A stretch of DNA of 64,000 nt, from assembly GCA_020061705.1 (NCBI GenBank), contig JAGUXT010000058.1, forward strand, positions 1-64,000. Reading direction: 5' to 3'. The translations under genes and the position numbers were made by a program. Numbering within the stretch: the first letter of the stretch is position 1; each line of letters opens with the position of its first letter. This stretch comes from Halothiobacillus sp. (lineage in GTDB: Bacteria; Pseudomonadota; Gammaproteobacteria; Halothiobacillales; Halothiobacillaceae). This document shows positions 20,671 through 30,255 of the stretch, piece by piece. Below the pieces are notes generated by a model. It was not told the DNA's origin. It made no database searches and was given only the letters and a program-made list of their open reading frames with translations.

Positions 20671-21609
20671 ATGCCAACGACACCGCCGCCCATGACCACA
20701 AGCACACACAACGACTCAATAAAGAGCCAAAGAAAGGGCATTATCCTCGCTGGCGGCTCCGGCACCCGTCTACACCCCCTGACCCACTCGGTCAGCAAGC
20801 AGCTCATGCCGGTGTACGACAAGCCAATGATTTACTACCCGCTCAGCACGCTCATGCTGGCGGGCATTCGCGACATTCTCATCATTACCACCCCCCACGA
20901 CCAGGCGGCTTTCCAACACCTGCTCGGCGACGGCAGCAAATGGGGCATCAACCTCAGCTATGCCATCCAGCCCAGTCCGGATGGCCTTGCACAAGCATTT
21001 CTGATTGGCGAAGACCACATCGGCCACGCCCCGGCGGCATTGATCCTCGGCGACAATATTTTTTACGGCGACGGCATGGGGCGACAATTGCAACAGGCCA
21101 GCGAGCGCAGCAAGGGTGCTGACGTGTTCGGTTATTACGTCACTGACCCGGAGCGCTACGGCGTGGTGGAGTTCGATCAAGCAGGCCGCGCCCTGCACAT
21201 CGAGGAAAAGCCTGCCCAGCCGCGTTCCCACTACGCCGTAACCGGCCTGTATTTTTACGACAATGACGTGGTTGAACTGGCCAAAGCGGTCAAGCCTTCG
21301 CCTCGCGGCGAGCTGGAAATCACCGACCTCAACAACGCCTATCTCGCCCGTGGCGACCTGAATGTGCAAATCCTCGGCCGCGGCACCGCCTGGCTGGATA
21401 CCGGCACCCACAATTCGTTGCTGGATGCCGCCAACTTCATTCGCGTCGTTGAAGAGCGCCAGGGATTGAAAATCGCCTGCCCGGAGGAAATTGCCTGGCG
21501 ACAAGGCTTTATCAACAGCGAAGATCTCGCACGTCTTGCCGAACCCTTGCGCAAAAGCGGTTATGGCAGCTACCTTTTCAAAATTCTGAATGAGCGTGTT
21601 TTTGAATGA
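20671..21609 (+). CDS. rfbA: Glucose-1-phosphate thymidylyltransferase
   Basis: 312 residues. It makes dTDP-glucose from dTTP and glucose-1-phosphate, the first step to dTDP-L-rhamnose. Signature [16 protein letters not shown], then [32 protein letters not shown] and the C-terminal [39 protein letters not shown] are all classical RmlA. The first 22 residues ([20 protein letters not shown]) are extra relative to most family members; an internal ATG at 20692 is possible. The gene overlaps rfbC by four bases (ATGA). Feedback inhibition by dTDP-rhamnose is known for the family. Confidence 0.96.
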   Translation: MPTTPPPMTTSTHNDSIKSQRKGIILAGGSGTRLHPLTHSVSKQLMPVYDKPMIYYPLSTLMLAGIRDILIITTPHDQAAFQHLLGDGSKWGINLSYAIQPSPDGLAQAFLIGEDHIGHAPAALILGDNIFYGDGMGRQLQQASERSKGADVFGYYVTDPERYGVVEFDQAGRALHIEEKPAQPRSHYAVTGLYFYDNDVVELAKAVKPSPRGELEITDLNNAYLARGDLNVQILGRGTAWLDTGTHNSLLDAANFIRVVEERQGLKIACPEEIAWRQGFINSEDLARLAEPLRKSGYGSYLFKILNERVFE

Positions 21610-22154
21610 ACATCACACCCACCGCCCTTGCCGATGTCCTCATTATCGAACCCAAGGTATTCGGTGATGCTCGCGGTTTTTTCCTCGAAAGCTGGAATCA
21701 GGAAAAATTTGCCGCCGCAGGACTTGACCTGAACTTCGTGCAGGATAACCACAGCCGCTCCGCCCACGGCATTCTGCGCGGCCTGCACTACCAGATGGTG
21801 CGCCCGCAGGGCAAGCTTGTGCGCGTCACCCAGGGCGAAGTCTTTGATGTAGCAGTGGACATGCGCCAAAGCTCGCCACAATTCGGTCAATGGGTCGGCG
21901 TACACCTCTCCGCCGAAAACCACCGTATGCTCTGGGTACCCCCAGGCTTTGCCCACGGCTTTGTCGTGCTCTCGGAAAGCGCCGACTTTCTCTACAAATG
22001 CACAGACTTTTATTTTCCGGAGCACGAGCGCTGCATCCGCTGGGATGACCCCGACATTGGCATTACCTGGCCGCTTACCGTCGGACAAACACCCCTGCTT
22101 TCCGCCAAGGATGCCGCTGGCCTGGCCTTCAAGCTCGCCGAGGCCTATCCATGA
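21606..22154 (+). CDS. rfbC: dTDP-4-dehydrorhamnose 3,5-epimerase
   Basis: 182 residues, normal length for RmlC. The cupin fold is shown by [38 protein letters not shown] (catalytic His region), [20 protein letters not shown] and [15 protein letters not shown]. It epimerises dTDP-4-dehydro-6-deoxyglucose at C3 and C5. It overlaps both neighbours by four bases, so rfbA-C-D-B are translationally coupled. The gene order A-C-D-B differs from the enterobacterial B-D-A-C. Confidence 0.96.
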   Translation: MNITPTALADVLIIEPKVFGDARGFFLESWNQEKFAAAGLDLNFVQDNHSRSAHGILRGLHYQMVRPQGKLVRVTQGEVFDVAVDMRQSSPQFGQWVGVHLSAENHRMLWVPPGFAHGFVVLSESADFLYKCTDFYFPEHERCIRWDDPDIGITWPLTVGQTPLLSAKDAAGLAFKLAEAYP

Positions 22155-23041
22155 GCCAACCTCAAGCTTTGCGCGTCCTGCTCACTGGCGCCAACGGTCA
22201 ACTCGGCTGGGAACTGCAACGCAGTCGCGCCTCACACATCGAACTGCACGCCCATGATGCCGACACGCTCGACATTACCGATGCCCAAGCCGTGCTTGAC
22301 GCAGTGCAAGCCCTCAAGCCCGACTGGATTATCAACGCCGCTGCCTACACCGCCGTGGACAAGGCCGAAAGTGAAACCACCCTTGCCTATGCCGTCAACC
22401 GTGATGGCGCACGCCATTTGGCCGAAACCGCCCGCGTGGTCAATGCACGCATGGTGCAGGTTTCCACCGACTTCATCTTCGATGGCGAGCACGGCCACCC
22501 CTACCGCCCGGACGACACCCCTTCACCACTAAGCGTGTATGGCGCAAGCAAGCTCGCCGGAGAAATCACCGTACAGGAAACGCTGGGGGAGCGTGCGCTC
22601 ATCCTGCGCACGGCCTGGGTGTACTCTGCCCACGGCCACAACTTTGTCAAAACCATGCTGCGCCTGATGCGTGAACGCGAACAGCTTGGCATTGTCGCCG
22701 ATCAGATTGGCTCCCCCACCTGGGCAAGCTCTCTGGCGCAAGCCATTTGGCACGCCACCACCATCAACCTGCACGGCACGCACCACTGGACAGACGCCGG
22801 TGTGGCCAGTTGGTATGACTTTGCCCAGGCCATCCATGATGAAGCACGCAACCTTGGCATGTTGACACGCGACTGCACCCTGCGCCCGATTGCTACCACA
22901 GACTACCCCACCCCTGCCCGCCGTCCGGGCTTCAGCCTGCTCGACAAAACCAGCGCATGGCAGGCGCTCGGCACGACCAACCCTGTCCACTGGCGCGCGC
23001 AATTGCGCGCCATGCTCAACGAACTCAAGCAAACATCATGA
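22151..23041 (+). CDS. rfbD: dTDP-4-dehydrorhamnose reductase
   Basis: 296 residues. NADPH site LLTGANGQLGWELQR, then DWIINAAAYTAVDKAE, VSTDFIFDGEHG, and YGASKLAGE with the SDR Tyr-x3-Lys pair. The C-terminal HWTDAGVASWYDFAQAI and the RRPGFSLLDKT ending are typical of RmlD. It makes dTDP-L-rhamnose, the donor for L-rhamnosyltransferases such as the two GT2 genes at 55838 and 56773. It is coupled to rfbB by an ATGA overlap. Confidence 0.96.
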   Translation: MSQPQALRVLLTGANGQLGWELQRSRASHIELHAHDADTLDITDAQAVLDAVQALKPDWIINAAAYTAVDKAESETTLAYAVNRDGARHLAETARVVNARMVQVSTDFIFDGEHGHPYRPDDTPSPLSVYGASKLAGEITVQETLGERALILRTAWVYSAHGHNFVKTMLRLMREREQLGIVADQIGSPTWASSLAQAIWHATTINLHGTHHWTDAGVASWYDFAQAIHDEARNLGMLTRDCTLRPIATTDYPTPARRPGFSLLDKTSAWQALGTTNPVHWRAQLRAMLNELKQTS

Positions 23042-24114
23042 CTCGCAACCTCCTCATTACCGGTGCGGCCGGCTTTATCGGCAGCAATTTCGTTCACTAC
23101 TGGATGGACAAACATGCCGAAGACCGTGTCGTGGTGCTGGATGCGCTCACCTATGCCGGCAACCTCGCCAACCTCGACCCGGTCAAGGACAATCCGCGTT
23201 TTCGCTTTGTCCACGGCGACATCCGCGACCAGGCGCTTGTCGAAGAGCTGCTGCGCAGCGAGCACATCGACACCCTCGTGCACTTCGCCGCCGAAAGCCA
23301 TGTTGACCGCTCCATCAGCGGCCCGGATGCCTTTATCGAAACCAACATCCTCGGCACGCATAGCCTGCTGAAAGCCGCGCGCACTGTCTGGCTTGACGAC
23401 CCCGAAACACGCACGGACAACCACCGTTTCCACCACGTTAGTACCGACGAAGTCTACGGCTCGCTTGAAGCTAACGACCCCGCATTTACCGAGACCACGC
23501 CCTACGCCCCCAACTCGCCCTACTCGGCCAGCAAGGCGGCCTCCGACCACCTGGTGCGCGCCTATCACCACACCTACGGACTCAAGGTCACCACCAGCAA
23601 CTGCTCCAACAACTACGGCCCCTACCATTTCCCGGAAAAGCTCATTCCGTTGTGCATCACCAACATCCTGCACGGCCTGCCCCTGCCCATCTACGGCGAC
23701 GGCAAAAACATCCGCGACTGGCTATTCGTCGCTGATCATGCGCGTGGCATTGAACTGATCCTGGAAAAAGGCATCCTCGGTGAGGTCTACAACATTGGCG
23801 GCAACAATGAATGGACGAATATCGACATTATTCGTCTGATTTGCCAGTTGATGGACAGCGCTTTTGCCAGCGACCCCGAGCTTGCCGCACGCTACCCTGC
23901 CGCCCCCGCCGCGCAAGGCAAGGCCACTGAAAGCCTCATCACCTTCGTCAAAGACCGCGCCGGCCATGACCGCCGCTACGCCATTGATGCCCGCAAAGCG
24001 CAGCGCGAACTCGGTTATACTCCAGCCGAGAGCTTTGAGAGCGGCATTCGCCTCACTCTCGATTGGTTCCTGCACAACGAGGCGTGGTGGCAGCCGTTGC
24101 GTGCCAGAAGTTAA
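23038..24114 (+). CDS. rfbB: dTDP-glucose 4,6-dehydratase
   Basis: 358 residues from ATG 23038, which overlaps the rfbD stop and gives the normal RmlB start (NLLITGAAGFIGSNFV). The track start at 22957 lies inside rfbD and is not needed. Features: DALTYAGNLANL, HFAAESHVDRSI, the catalytic VSTDEVYG, YSASKAASDHLVRAYHHTYG (Tyr-x3-Lys), NCSNNYGPYHFPEKLIP and a C-terminal DRAGHDRRYAID. It converts dTDP-glucose to dTDP-4-dehydro-6-deoxyglucose with bound NAD. It is the last gene of the dTDP-rhamnose set; a composite repeat follows before gspE. Confidence 0.97.
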   Translation: MTRNLLITGAAGFIGSNFVHYWMDKHAEDRVVVLDALTYAGNLANLDPVKDNPRFRFVHGDIRDQALVEELLRSEHIDTLVHFAAESHVDRSISGPDAFIETNILGTHSLLKAARTVWLDDPETRTDNHRFHHVSTDEVYGSLEANDPAFTETTPYAPNSPYSASKAASDHLVRAYHHTYGLKVTTSNCSNNYGPYHFPEKLIPLCITNILHGLPLPIYGDGKNIRDWLFVADHARGIELILEKGILGEVYNIGGNNEWTNIDIIRLICQLMDSAFASDPELAARYPAAPAAQGKATESLITFVKDRAGHDRRYAIDARKAQRELGYTPAESFESGIRLTLDWFLHNEAWWQPLRARS

Positions 24115-24123
24115 ATCAACACA

Positions 24124-24198
24124 GCCACAGAGAGTATGTAGGCCGGATAGGCGCAGTGCATCCAGCCTACTTACAGCGGTCTACGCGTCCTCTGTGGC
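24124..24198. repeat. Nested repeat: short palindrome inside a CCACAGAG...CTCTGTGG element
   Basis: Outer arms GCCACAGAG (24124) and CTCTGTGGC (to 24198) resemble the arms at 27777-27852. Between them is a shortened copy of the other dispersed palindrome, GTAGGCCGGATAGGCGCAG then TGCATCCAGCCTAC (24138-24170). It sits between rfbB and gspE. Confidence 0.8.
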
Positions 24199-24229
24199 AA
24201 AAAACTCTTCCTACCATGCACAATACCCC

Positions 24230-25996
24230 ATGAACACCGCCTATACCCCCAATCTACGCCTCGGCGAACGCCTCGTTGCCGCCGGAAAACTCTCCGAACG
24301 CGACCTTGACCGCGCCCTGCAAGCTCAGGAAGAAATGGGCGACTTGCTCGGTCGGGTGCTGGTGCGCCTCGGGGTGGTTTCTGACCTCGACATTGCACAA
24401 CAACTCTCGCTGCAACTCGGCTTGCCGCTGATTGCCGCCAACGATTTTCCCAACGAAGCACTCGCCATCGAAGGCTTGGCCAACGAATTTCTATTGCACC
24501 ACCAAATCCTCCCGCTCAGCGATGCCGACGGTGTGTTGCGCGTTGCCATGACTCAGCCGCAGGATGCCTACACCCTTAAAGCTCTGCGCCTGGCCAGTGG
24601 GCGCACGATTGAACCCGCGCTCGCACTTGAATCCGAAGTCAGCGCCGCGCTCAGCAAACTCTACCTCAGCGCACAGGACAACGAAGAGGAAGCCCAACCC
24701 GATCGCTGGAATGACGATGAATTTGTCGAGCACCTCAAGGATTTGGCCAGCGAGGCCCCGGTCATCCGCCTGGTCAACCAGATCATCAGCGCCGCCATCG
24801 ACCGCCGCGCCTCCGACATTCACATCGAGCCCACCGAGGGCGGTCTCGCCATTCGCTACCGCGTTGACGGTGTGCTCGAAGACTCCACCCCGCCTGCCGC
24901 CTCGCTGACCGCCGCCATCACCTCTCGGGTCAAGCTTCTGGCCGGACTGAACATTGCCGAGCGCCGCCTGCCGCAGGACGGGCGCATCAAAACCCGCTTC
25001 AAAGGCCACGAACTTGACCTGCGCGTCTCCACCGTACCCACCGTGCATGGCGAAAGCGTGGTCATGCGTGTGCTCGACCGCGAAAGCGTGCAACTCAGTC
25101 TTGAAGACATGGGTTTCAGCCCGGACACGCTCGCACGCTTCAACCAGTTGCTCACCGCCCCGCACGGCATCATCCTCGTCACCGGCCCCACCGGCTCGGG
25201 CAAAACCACCACGCTTTACGCCGCGTTGGCGAAAATCGATGCCTCCACGCTGAAAATTATCACCGTCGAAGACCCGGTCGAATACCAGCTCGAAGGCATC
25301 AACCAGATTCAGGTTCACGCGCAGATCGGCCTGACTTTTGCACACGCCCTGCGTTCCATCCTGCGCCAAGACCCCGACATCATCATGATCGGTGAAATGC
25401 GCGACACCGAAACCGCACAAATCGCCGTACAATCGGCGCTGACGGGCCATCTTGTGCTCTCCACCCTGCACACCAACACCGCCGCAGGCGCGCTCACCCG
25501 TCTGGAAGACATGGGTATCCCGCGTTATCTTTTGACCTCGACCATCAACGGCGTGCTGGCGCAGCGCCTGGTGCGCCGCCTCTGTCCGCATTGCAAAACC
25601 GCAAGCGACATCGAACCTGCACTGCTGCTATCATCGGGTCTTGCCCGCTTTATGCCCGCCGGACAAACCAAAGTTTACAGCGCCGTGGGATGCCATCAGT
25701 GCTCGCACACCGGCTATCGCGGGCGTGTGGCGATTCACGAATTACTGGCGCTCGATGGCACCATACACAAGGCCATTCTCGAAGGCGCGGATGCCACCAT
25801 CCTGCACCAAACCGCCCGCCAACAGGGCATGTTGACTCTCTACGAAGACGGCCTGCGCAAGGTCGTCAGCGGCATCACTTCACTCGATGAAGTCCTGCGT
25901 GTCACCCAGGACAGTGCGTTGGAAAACGAAAGCACGGCTCAATCCGCATCCGCCAACTTGACGAGCCCCACCTTAACGAGCCCGGCACATGGCTAA
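24230..25996 (+). CDS. gspE: Type II secretion ATPase GspE
   Basis: 588 residues from ATG 24230, where homology begins (LRLGERLVAAGKLSERDLDRAL, the N1E domain); the upstream 122 codons of the track ORF run back into rfbB. The ATPase core has Walker A GPTGSGKTTT, the Asp box TVEDPVEYQLEGI, Walker B-like DPDIIMIGEMRD, the His box TGHLVLSTLHTN, and a four-Cys zinc motif CPHC...CHQC. It powers pseudopilus assembly at the inner membrane together with GspF and GspL. It overlaps gspF by eight bases and opens the E-F-G-H-I-J-K-L-M-N-D cluster, the order known for xps of Xanthomonas. Confidence 0.96.
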   Translation: MNTAYTPNLRLGERLVAAGKLSERDLDRALQAQEEMGDLLGRVLVRLGVVSDLDIAQQLSLQLGLPLIAANDFPNEALAIEGLANEFLLHHQILPLSDADGVLRVAMTQPQDAYTLKALRLASGRTIEPALALESEVSAALSKLYLSAQDNEEEAQPDRWNDDEFVEHLKDLASEAPVIRLVNQIISAAIDRRASDIHIEPTEGGLAIRYRVDGVLEDSTPPAASLTAAITSRVKLLAGLNIAERRLPQDGRIKTRFKGHELDLRVSTVPTVHGESVVMRVLDRESVQLSLEDMGFSPDTLARFNQLLTAPHGIILVTGPTGSGKTTTLYAALAKIDASTLKIITVEDPVEYQLEGINQIQVHAQIGLTFAHALRSILRQDPDIIMIGEMRDTETAQIAVQSALTGHLVLSTLHTNTAAGALTRLEDMGIPRYLLTSTINGVLAQRLVRRLCPHCKTASDIEPALLLSSGLARFMPAGQTKVYSAVGCHQCSHTGYRGRVAIHELLALDGTIHKAILEGADATILHQTARQQGMLTLYEDGLRKVVSGITSLDEVLRVTQDSALENESTAQSASANLTSPTLTSPAHG

Positions 25997-27227
25997 ATTT
26001 CGCTATCGCGCCGTCGATCGCGCGCGCCAAGTCAGCGAAGGCGTATTGGACGCGCCGACACAGGATGCCGCGCTCAAGCAACTGCAAGGCCAGGGCATGA
26101 CTCCGATCAGCCTGAGTGCCGACACGGCAAACGCTGCCCCCCTGTTGCAAGGTGGGGCATTAAACGCCCCCAATCGCGCACAAAAAGCCAAACCACCTGG
26201 CGCGGAAGACGTGCTGCGCTTTACCAAGGAGCTCGCCGTGCTGCTGCGCTCCGGCCTGCCGCTGGATCGCGCCATCAAAGTCATGGTCGGCATGAGCGCC
26301 AACCCCAGCCTTGCCGCCGTACTGCAGGACATCCTCGACAACGTCAAGGGCGGGCGCGGCCTCAGCGTGGCACTGCGCAACCACCAAGAGCTGTTCGGCA
26401 ATTTTTACATCAACATGATTCGCTCCGGCGAAGCCAGCGGCCAACTCAGCGATGTTTTAACACGCCTTGGCGACCATCTGGAGCGCGCCAAGAGCCTACG
26501 CCAGAGCGTCACCTCCGCGCTGATCTACCCCAGCATCCTGCTCATCGTCGCCGTACTTTCCATCGCTTTGATGCTCGGTTTCGTCGTCCCGCAATTCAAA
26601 AGCCTGTTTGCCGACATGGGTGACCGCCTGCCGCTGATGACTCAAATCGTGGTTGCTGCCGGGGATGGTATTGCCGCCAATGGCTGGATCATCATCCTCG
26701 TCGCCATCCCATTGTGGTTTCTATGGCAAAACTGGTCTAAAAGCCCACAAGGCCGCGCCACACTCGATCGCGCTATCTTGCGCGCGCCCCTGGTTGGCAC
26801 GGTCGCACTCAAATACAACACAGCCCTGTTCTCGCGCACCATGGGAACTTTGCTGCACAACGGCGTGTCTCTTCTTGAGTCGCTGGGCATTGCCTCCGAC
26901 ACGGTCGGCAACAGCGTATTACGCGAAGCTCTCGCCAGCCTGCCCCCAGCCATCAAACAAGGCGGACGGTTGGCGGCAGCACTCGACAAGACGGGAGTTT
27001 TCCCTGACTCTGCGATTCAAATGATCGCCATTGGTGAGGAAAGCGGACGGTTGGACACGATGTTGCTCGAACTCGCCAATGTCAACGACGATGAAGTGCA
27101 AGCTTCCATCAAACGTGCCCTGACCCTGATGGAACCCCTGCTCATACTCTCGCTTGGTGCCGTGATTGCCCTTATCATCATCTCCATTCTGATGGGCATT
27201 CTCTCGGTCAACGAACTGATTGCCTGA
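25989..27227 (+). CDS. gspF: Type II secretion inner-membrane protein GspF
   Basis: 412 residues, normal for GspF. The start MAKFRYRAVDRARQVSEG and DVLRFTKELAVLLRSGLPLDRAI match the family, and the two halves repeat the T2SSF domain (second copy from LVGTVALKYNTALFSRTMGTLL). Membrane segments are near ALIYPSILLIVAVLSIALMLGFVVP, GWIIILVAIPLWFLW and the C-terminal LLILSLGAVIALIIISILMGIL. It is the polytopic platform protein of the pseudopilus assembly machine. The last membrane segment is followed by the short family ending SVNELIA. Confidence 0.95.
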   Translation: MAKFRYRAVDRARQVSEGVLDAPTQDAALKQLQGQGMTPISLSADTANAAPLLQGGALNAPNRAQKAKPPGAEDVLRFTKELAVLLRSGLPLDRAIKVMVGMSANPSLAAVLQDILDNVKGGRGLSVALRNHQELFGNFYINMIRSGEASGQLSDVLTRLGDHLERAKSLRQSVTSALIYPSILLIVAVLSIALMLGFVVPQFKSLFADMGDRLPLMTQIVVAAGDGIAANGWIIILVAIPLWFLWQNWSKSPQGRATLDRAILRAPLVGTVALKYNTALFSRTMGTLLHNGVSLLESLGIASDTVGNSVLREALASLPPAIKQGGRLAAALDKTGVFPDSAIQMIAIGEESGRLDTMLLELANVNDDEVQASIKRALTLMEPLLILSLGAVIALIIISILMGILSVNELIA

Positions 27228-27259
27228 CACTTTAACCCTAGCCAAGAAAACTCAAAAAC

Positions 27260-27697
<438 letters not shown>

Positions 27698-27776
27698 TCC
27701 GGCGTACTTTTCTGTTTGCAGGCGTAGGATTGAAAAGCATAGCGCGCTCACCCTGCAAAACGTGGAAAACAAACCA

Positions 27777-27852
27777 GCCACAGAGAGCACAAAGTCACCG
27801 AGGGATGCATCAAACGATTAGCCCTGCTCTTAATCTCCGTGCCCTCCGTGGC
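27777..27852. repeat. CCACAGAG...CTCCGTGG inverted repeat
   Basis: GCCACAGAGAGCACAAAG on the left and CTCCGTGCCCTCCGTGGC on the right form long imperfect arms. This lies between gspG and gspH, and its outer arms match those of the composite element at 24124. Confidence 0.75.
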
Positions 27853-27882
27853 AAAAAGGATTTATTCGCCCACCCATACCCT

Positions 27883-28344
27883 ATGACCCAGACCCAGCGC
27901 GGATTCACCCTGATTGAGCTTATCGCCACCATCACCCTGATGGCCTTGGTGCTCACCACTGCGCCTGCTGCCTACGAAAAAATTCGCGACGCCATGAGTT
28001 TTCGAGCCGCCATTGCTGACACCACCAGCGCCCTCAAGCGCGCGCGCGTCGCCGCTGTACTGCAAGGACATCCGGTTGAACTGGCCGTGCACCTCGAACA
28101 GCACCAGCTGCACACCCCGGGCGAAAAAACCGTATCCATCGACTCACGCATTACCCTCGACATGCACGGTGTTATCAGCCTCAGCAACCCCGACTTGCCT
28201 GTATTTCGTTTTTATCCCGACGGCAGTGCCACTGGCGGTTCACTCACCCTCACTACACCCACGGGACGCGCCCAGCGCATCGAAATCGACTGGTTCACCG
28301 GCCAACTTCTGCTCAGTCACCCACCGACTGAAGCCGCATCATGA
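27883..28344 (+). CDS. gspH: Type II secretion minor pseudopilin GspH
   Basis: 153 residues from ATG 27883. The earlier part of the track ORF (27730 onward) is repeat-derived and lies before the prepilin motif. The leader is six residues and Gly7, then FTLIELIATITLMALVLTTAP with Glu at +5. The region after this, AAIADTTSALKRARVAAVLQGHPVEL, and FYPDGSATGGSLTLT are typical of GspH. It is a minor pseudopilin near the tip of the pseudopilus. It overlaps gspI by four bases (ATGA). Confidence 0.9.
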   Translation: MTQTQRGFTLIELIATITLMALVLTTAPAAYEKIRDAMSFRAAIADTTSALKRARVAAVLQGHPVELAVHLEQHQLHTPGEKTVSIDSRITLDMHGVISLSNPDLPVFRFYPDGSATGGSLTLTTPTGRAQRIEIDWFTGQLLLSHPPTEAAS

Positions 28345-28745
28345 CACGCAACTTCGCCAGTTCACACGGCTTCTCCCTACTCGAAGTCCTGGTAGCTCTC
28401 AGCATCATGGCCATCAGCCTCGGCGTACTCTACCAAACGCAAATCGGCGCCACGCGCAACCTGACCCAAAGCCTCGCGCTCGAGCGCGCCACCCTCTACG
28501 GCCAAAGCATTCTTGCCAATGCCACTGGCGTTGCGGCTGATCACGACATGCTTGAAGGCTCGTTTGAAGATGGTTACCGCTGGCAACTCAGCATCACCCC
28601 CATCGACATCCCGCCACCACCACCCGCCGAAAAACCCATTATTCCCATGCTGCAACTTGATCTCGACATCTTTTGGCTGGAGGGCAACAAAGAGCGACAA
28701 CTACACCTGCAAAGCCTGAGCCGCCCGGCAACGAGTCAACCATGA
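28341..28745 (+). CDS. gspI: Type II secretion minor pseudopilin GspI
   Basis: 134 residues. Leader of 10 residues ending in Gly, then FSLLEVLVALSIMAISLGVLYQ with Glu at +5. The arrangement of a short pilin-like protein with a core helix and ERATLYGQSILAN matches GspI, which together with GspJ and GspK forms the tip complex of the pseudopilus. It overlaps both gspH and gspJ by four bases. Confidence 0.9.
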   Translation: MTRNFASSHGFSLLEVLVALSIMAISLGVLYQTQIGATRNLTQSLALERATLYGQSILANATGVAADHDMLEGSFEDGYRWQLSITPIDIPPPPPAEKPIIPMLQLDLDIFWLEGNKERQLHLQSLSRPATSQP

Positions 28746-29410
28746 GCAAGACTCACGCTAACTTCACCGGATTTTCCACCTCCCCCACGAAAGAGGGGTA
28801 TTGGAGAGAACGAGAGCGTGCGCGCAGTAAAAATCAATCCGGCTTCACTCTCGTTGAAATCATCATCGCCCTAGCCCTCACCGCGCTGATTCTCGCCAGC
28901 CTGAGTGCCGCCCTCTATGGCCTCAGCCAAGGCTTTAGCCATGCCACCGAACGCAGCGCACGCGAAGACATCCTCAACCGCGTCAGTCTTGCCCTGCATC
29001 AAGCAATTGAACAGGCGCGGTACATTGAGCCACCCAACGGCGACCCATCCTTCCACAGCCTGCTCGGCACAGCCGAAAGCCTCGACTGGCTGGCCTATCT
29101 ACCTGAATCATCACCACAAGGCGGTCTGCACCACTGGCACCTCGAACCTCAGGATGGCGAGCTACTTCTTACGCTCACCCAATGGATAGAACCCAAAACC
29201 CAAGTCGAAAACCAGGAGCCCCCAGCTTCCCTGCCCCCCCATCAAGTGATCGGCGACCTCACCGCCTTCAAACTGAGCTACCAAAACGCCAAAACCGGCG
29301 AATGGGTAGACCAGTGGGACGGCCTGCTCCTGCCCGCCCGCATACGCATCGACATCGCCACTCAAGCCTCTGGCACATGGCCGCCCATCATCGTCCGGCT
29401 CGAACCATGA
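28742..29410 (+). CDS. gspJ: Type II secretion minor pseudopilin GspJ with unusually long leader
   Basis: 222 residues from ATG 28742, coupled to gspI. The prepilin site is SG followed by FTLVEIIIALALTALILASL, with Glu at +5, but the leader before it is 34 residues, far longer than the usual 6-15. The stretch STSPTKEGYWRERERARSK is strongly basic at its end and is encoded by a DNA stretch with short inverted blocks (CCTCCCCC / GAGGGG), which looks like an insertion. No other in-frame ATG lies between it and the prepilin site. The rest has the GspJ pattern (LNRVSLALHQAIEQARYIEP, LHHWHLEP). Whether the long leader is processed normally is unknown. Confidence 0.88.
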   Translation: MSKTHANFTGFSTSPTKEGYWRERERARSKNQSGFTLVEIIIALALTALILASLSAALYGLSQGFSHATERSAREDILNRVSLALHQAIEQARYIEPPNGDPSFHSLLGTAESLDWLAYLPESSPQGGLHHWHLEPQDGELLLTLTQWIEPKTQVENQEPPASLPPHQVIGDLTAFKLSYQNAKTGEWVDQWDGLLLPARIRIDIATQASGTWPPIIVRLEP

Positions 29411-30255
29411 CCCGTAGCACCTCACCATCGAAACAACACGGCCTCGCCATGATCGCCGTGCTGTGGATTCTGGTTGCTCTAATGCTCATGGTCAGCAGCT
29501 ACAGCCTGTTTTCCCGCGTTGAAACACGCATGGCCGGCGCGCAGGTTGACCAGGCCAAAGCCAATGCTCTCGCTCTTGGCGGACTCGAGTACATTCAGGC
29601 CTACCTCAAGCAACCCCCGCAAATCAGCAACAAACCACAGCAACAATTCCTGCAACTGCATTTGGGCGAGGGTCGTCTCGACATAACTCTAACCAGCGCT
29701 GCGGGCTTGATCGACCTAAACAAAGCACCCCCAACCTTACTCAAGGATCTGTTCCAAATCGCTGCCGGCATGGACGAGGACAGCAGTGCCATGCTCATTA
29801 ACACACTGCGCCCCGACCCGAGCCAAACCAATGGTGCCCCGCCCCCTGTACTTCGCGACACTCGTGATCTGCGCGGGATGCCAGGAATCACAGAATCCAT
29901 CTATAATGCCGTGCGAAATTTAATCACCGTCGATGCAGACAGCAGCACGGTCAATGCCCACCAAGCCCCGCTAGGTGTGCTTATCGTTCTCGCGCACGGC
30001 AATACCGAACTCGCACAGACCTTCGCCGAATCCCGCATCACCCAAGGCAGCCTCGCAGACACCTCCATGCTCCAAACCAGCTTTCACAGCGAAACCCAAG
30101 CCAACCGCTACCGCCTGGACGTTGACGTCACACTCAACAACGGCCAACGCTACATCCGCCGTTTCTGGCTTTCCTCGCATATTGATATGCGGCTTGGCTG
30201 GCGGGCGCACGCGTTTGAGGCACTGAGAGCGCTCTCAGGCGGAGCCACCCAATGA
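29407..30255 (+). CDS. gspK: Type II secretion minor pseudopilin GspK
   Basis: 282 residues from ATG 29407; the track start at 29182 lies inside gspJ. The 12-residue leader ends with Gly, then LAMIAVLWILVALMLMVSSY. The +5 position is Ala rather than Glu, as is normal for GspK, which caps the pseudopilus tip. The large globular domain contains AAGLIDLNKAPPTLLKDL and LRGMPGITESIYNAV, the helix-hairpin-type segments of this family. It is coupled to gspJ and gspL by ATGA overlaps. Confidence 0.93.
   Translation: MTRSTSPSKQHGLAMIAVLWILVALMLMVSSYSLFSRVETRMAGAQVDQAKANALALGGLEYIQAYLKQPPQISNKPQQQFLQLHLGEGRLDITLTSAAGLIDLNKAPPTLLKDLFQIAAGMDEDSSAMLINTLRPDPSQTNGAPPPVLRDTRDLRGMPGITESIYNAVRNLITVDADSSTVNAHQAPLGVLIVLAHGNTELAQTFAESRITQGSLADTSMLQTSFHSETQANRYRLDVDVTLNNGQRYIRRFWLSSHIDMRLGWRAHAFEALRALSGGATQ

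Noticed and set aside
27730-27882. N-terminal extension of GspH in the ORF track
   Set aside because: It is encoded by an intergenic repeat and would bury the prepilin cleavage site 50 residues inside the protein.
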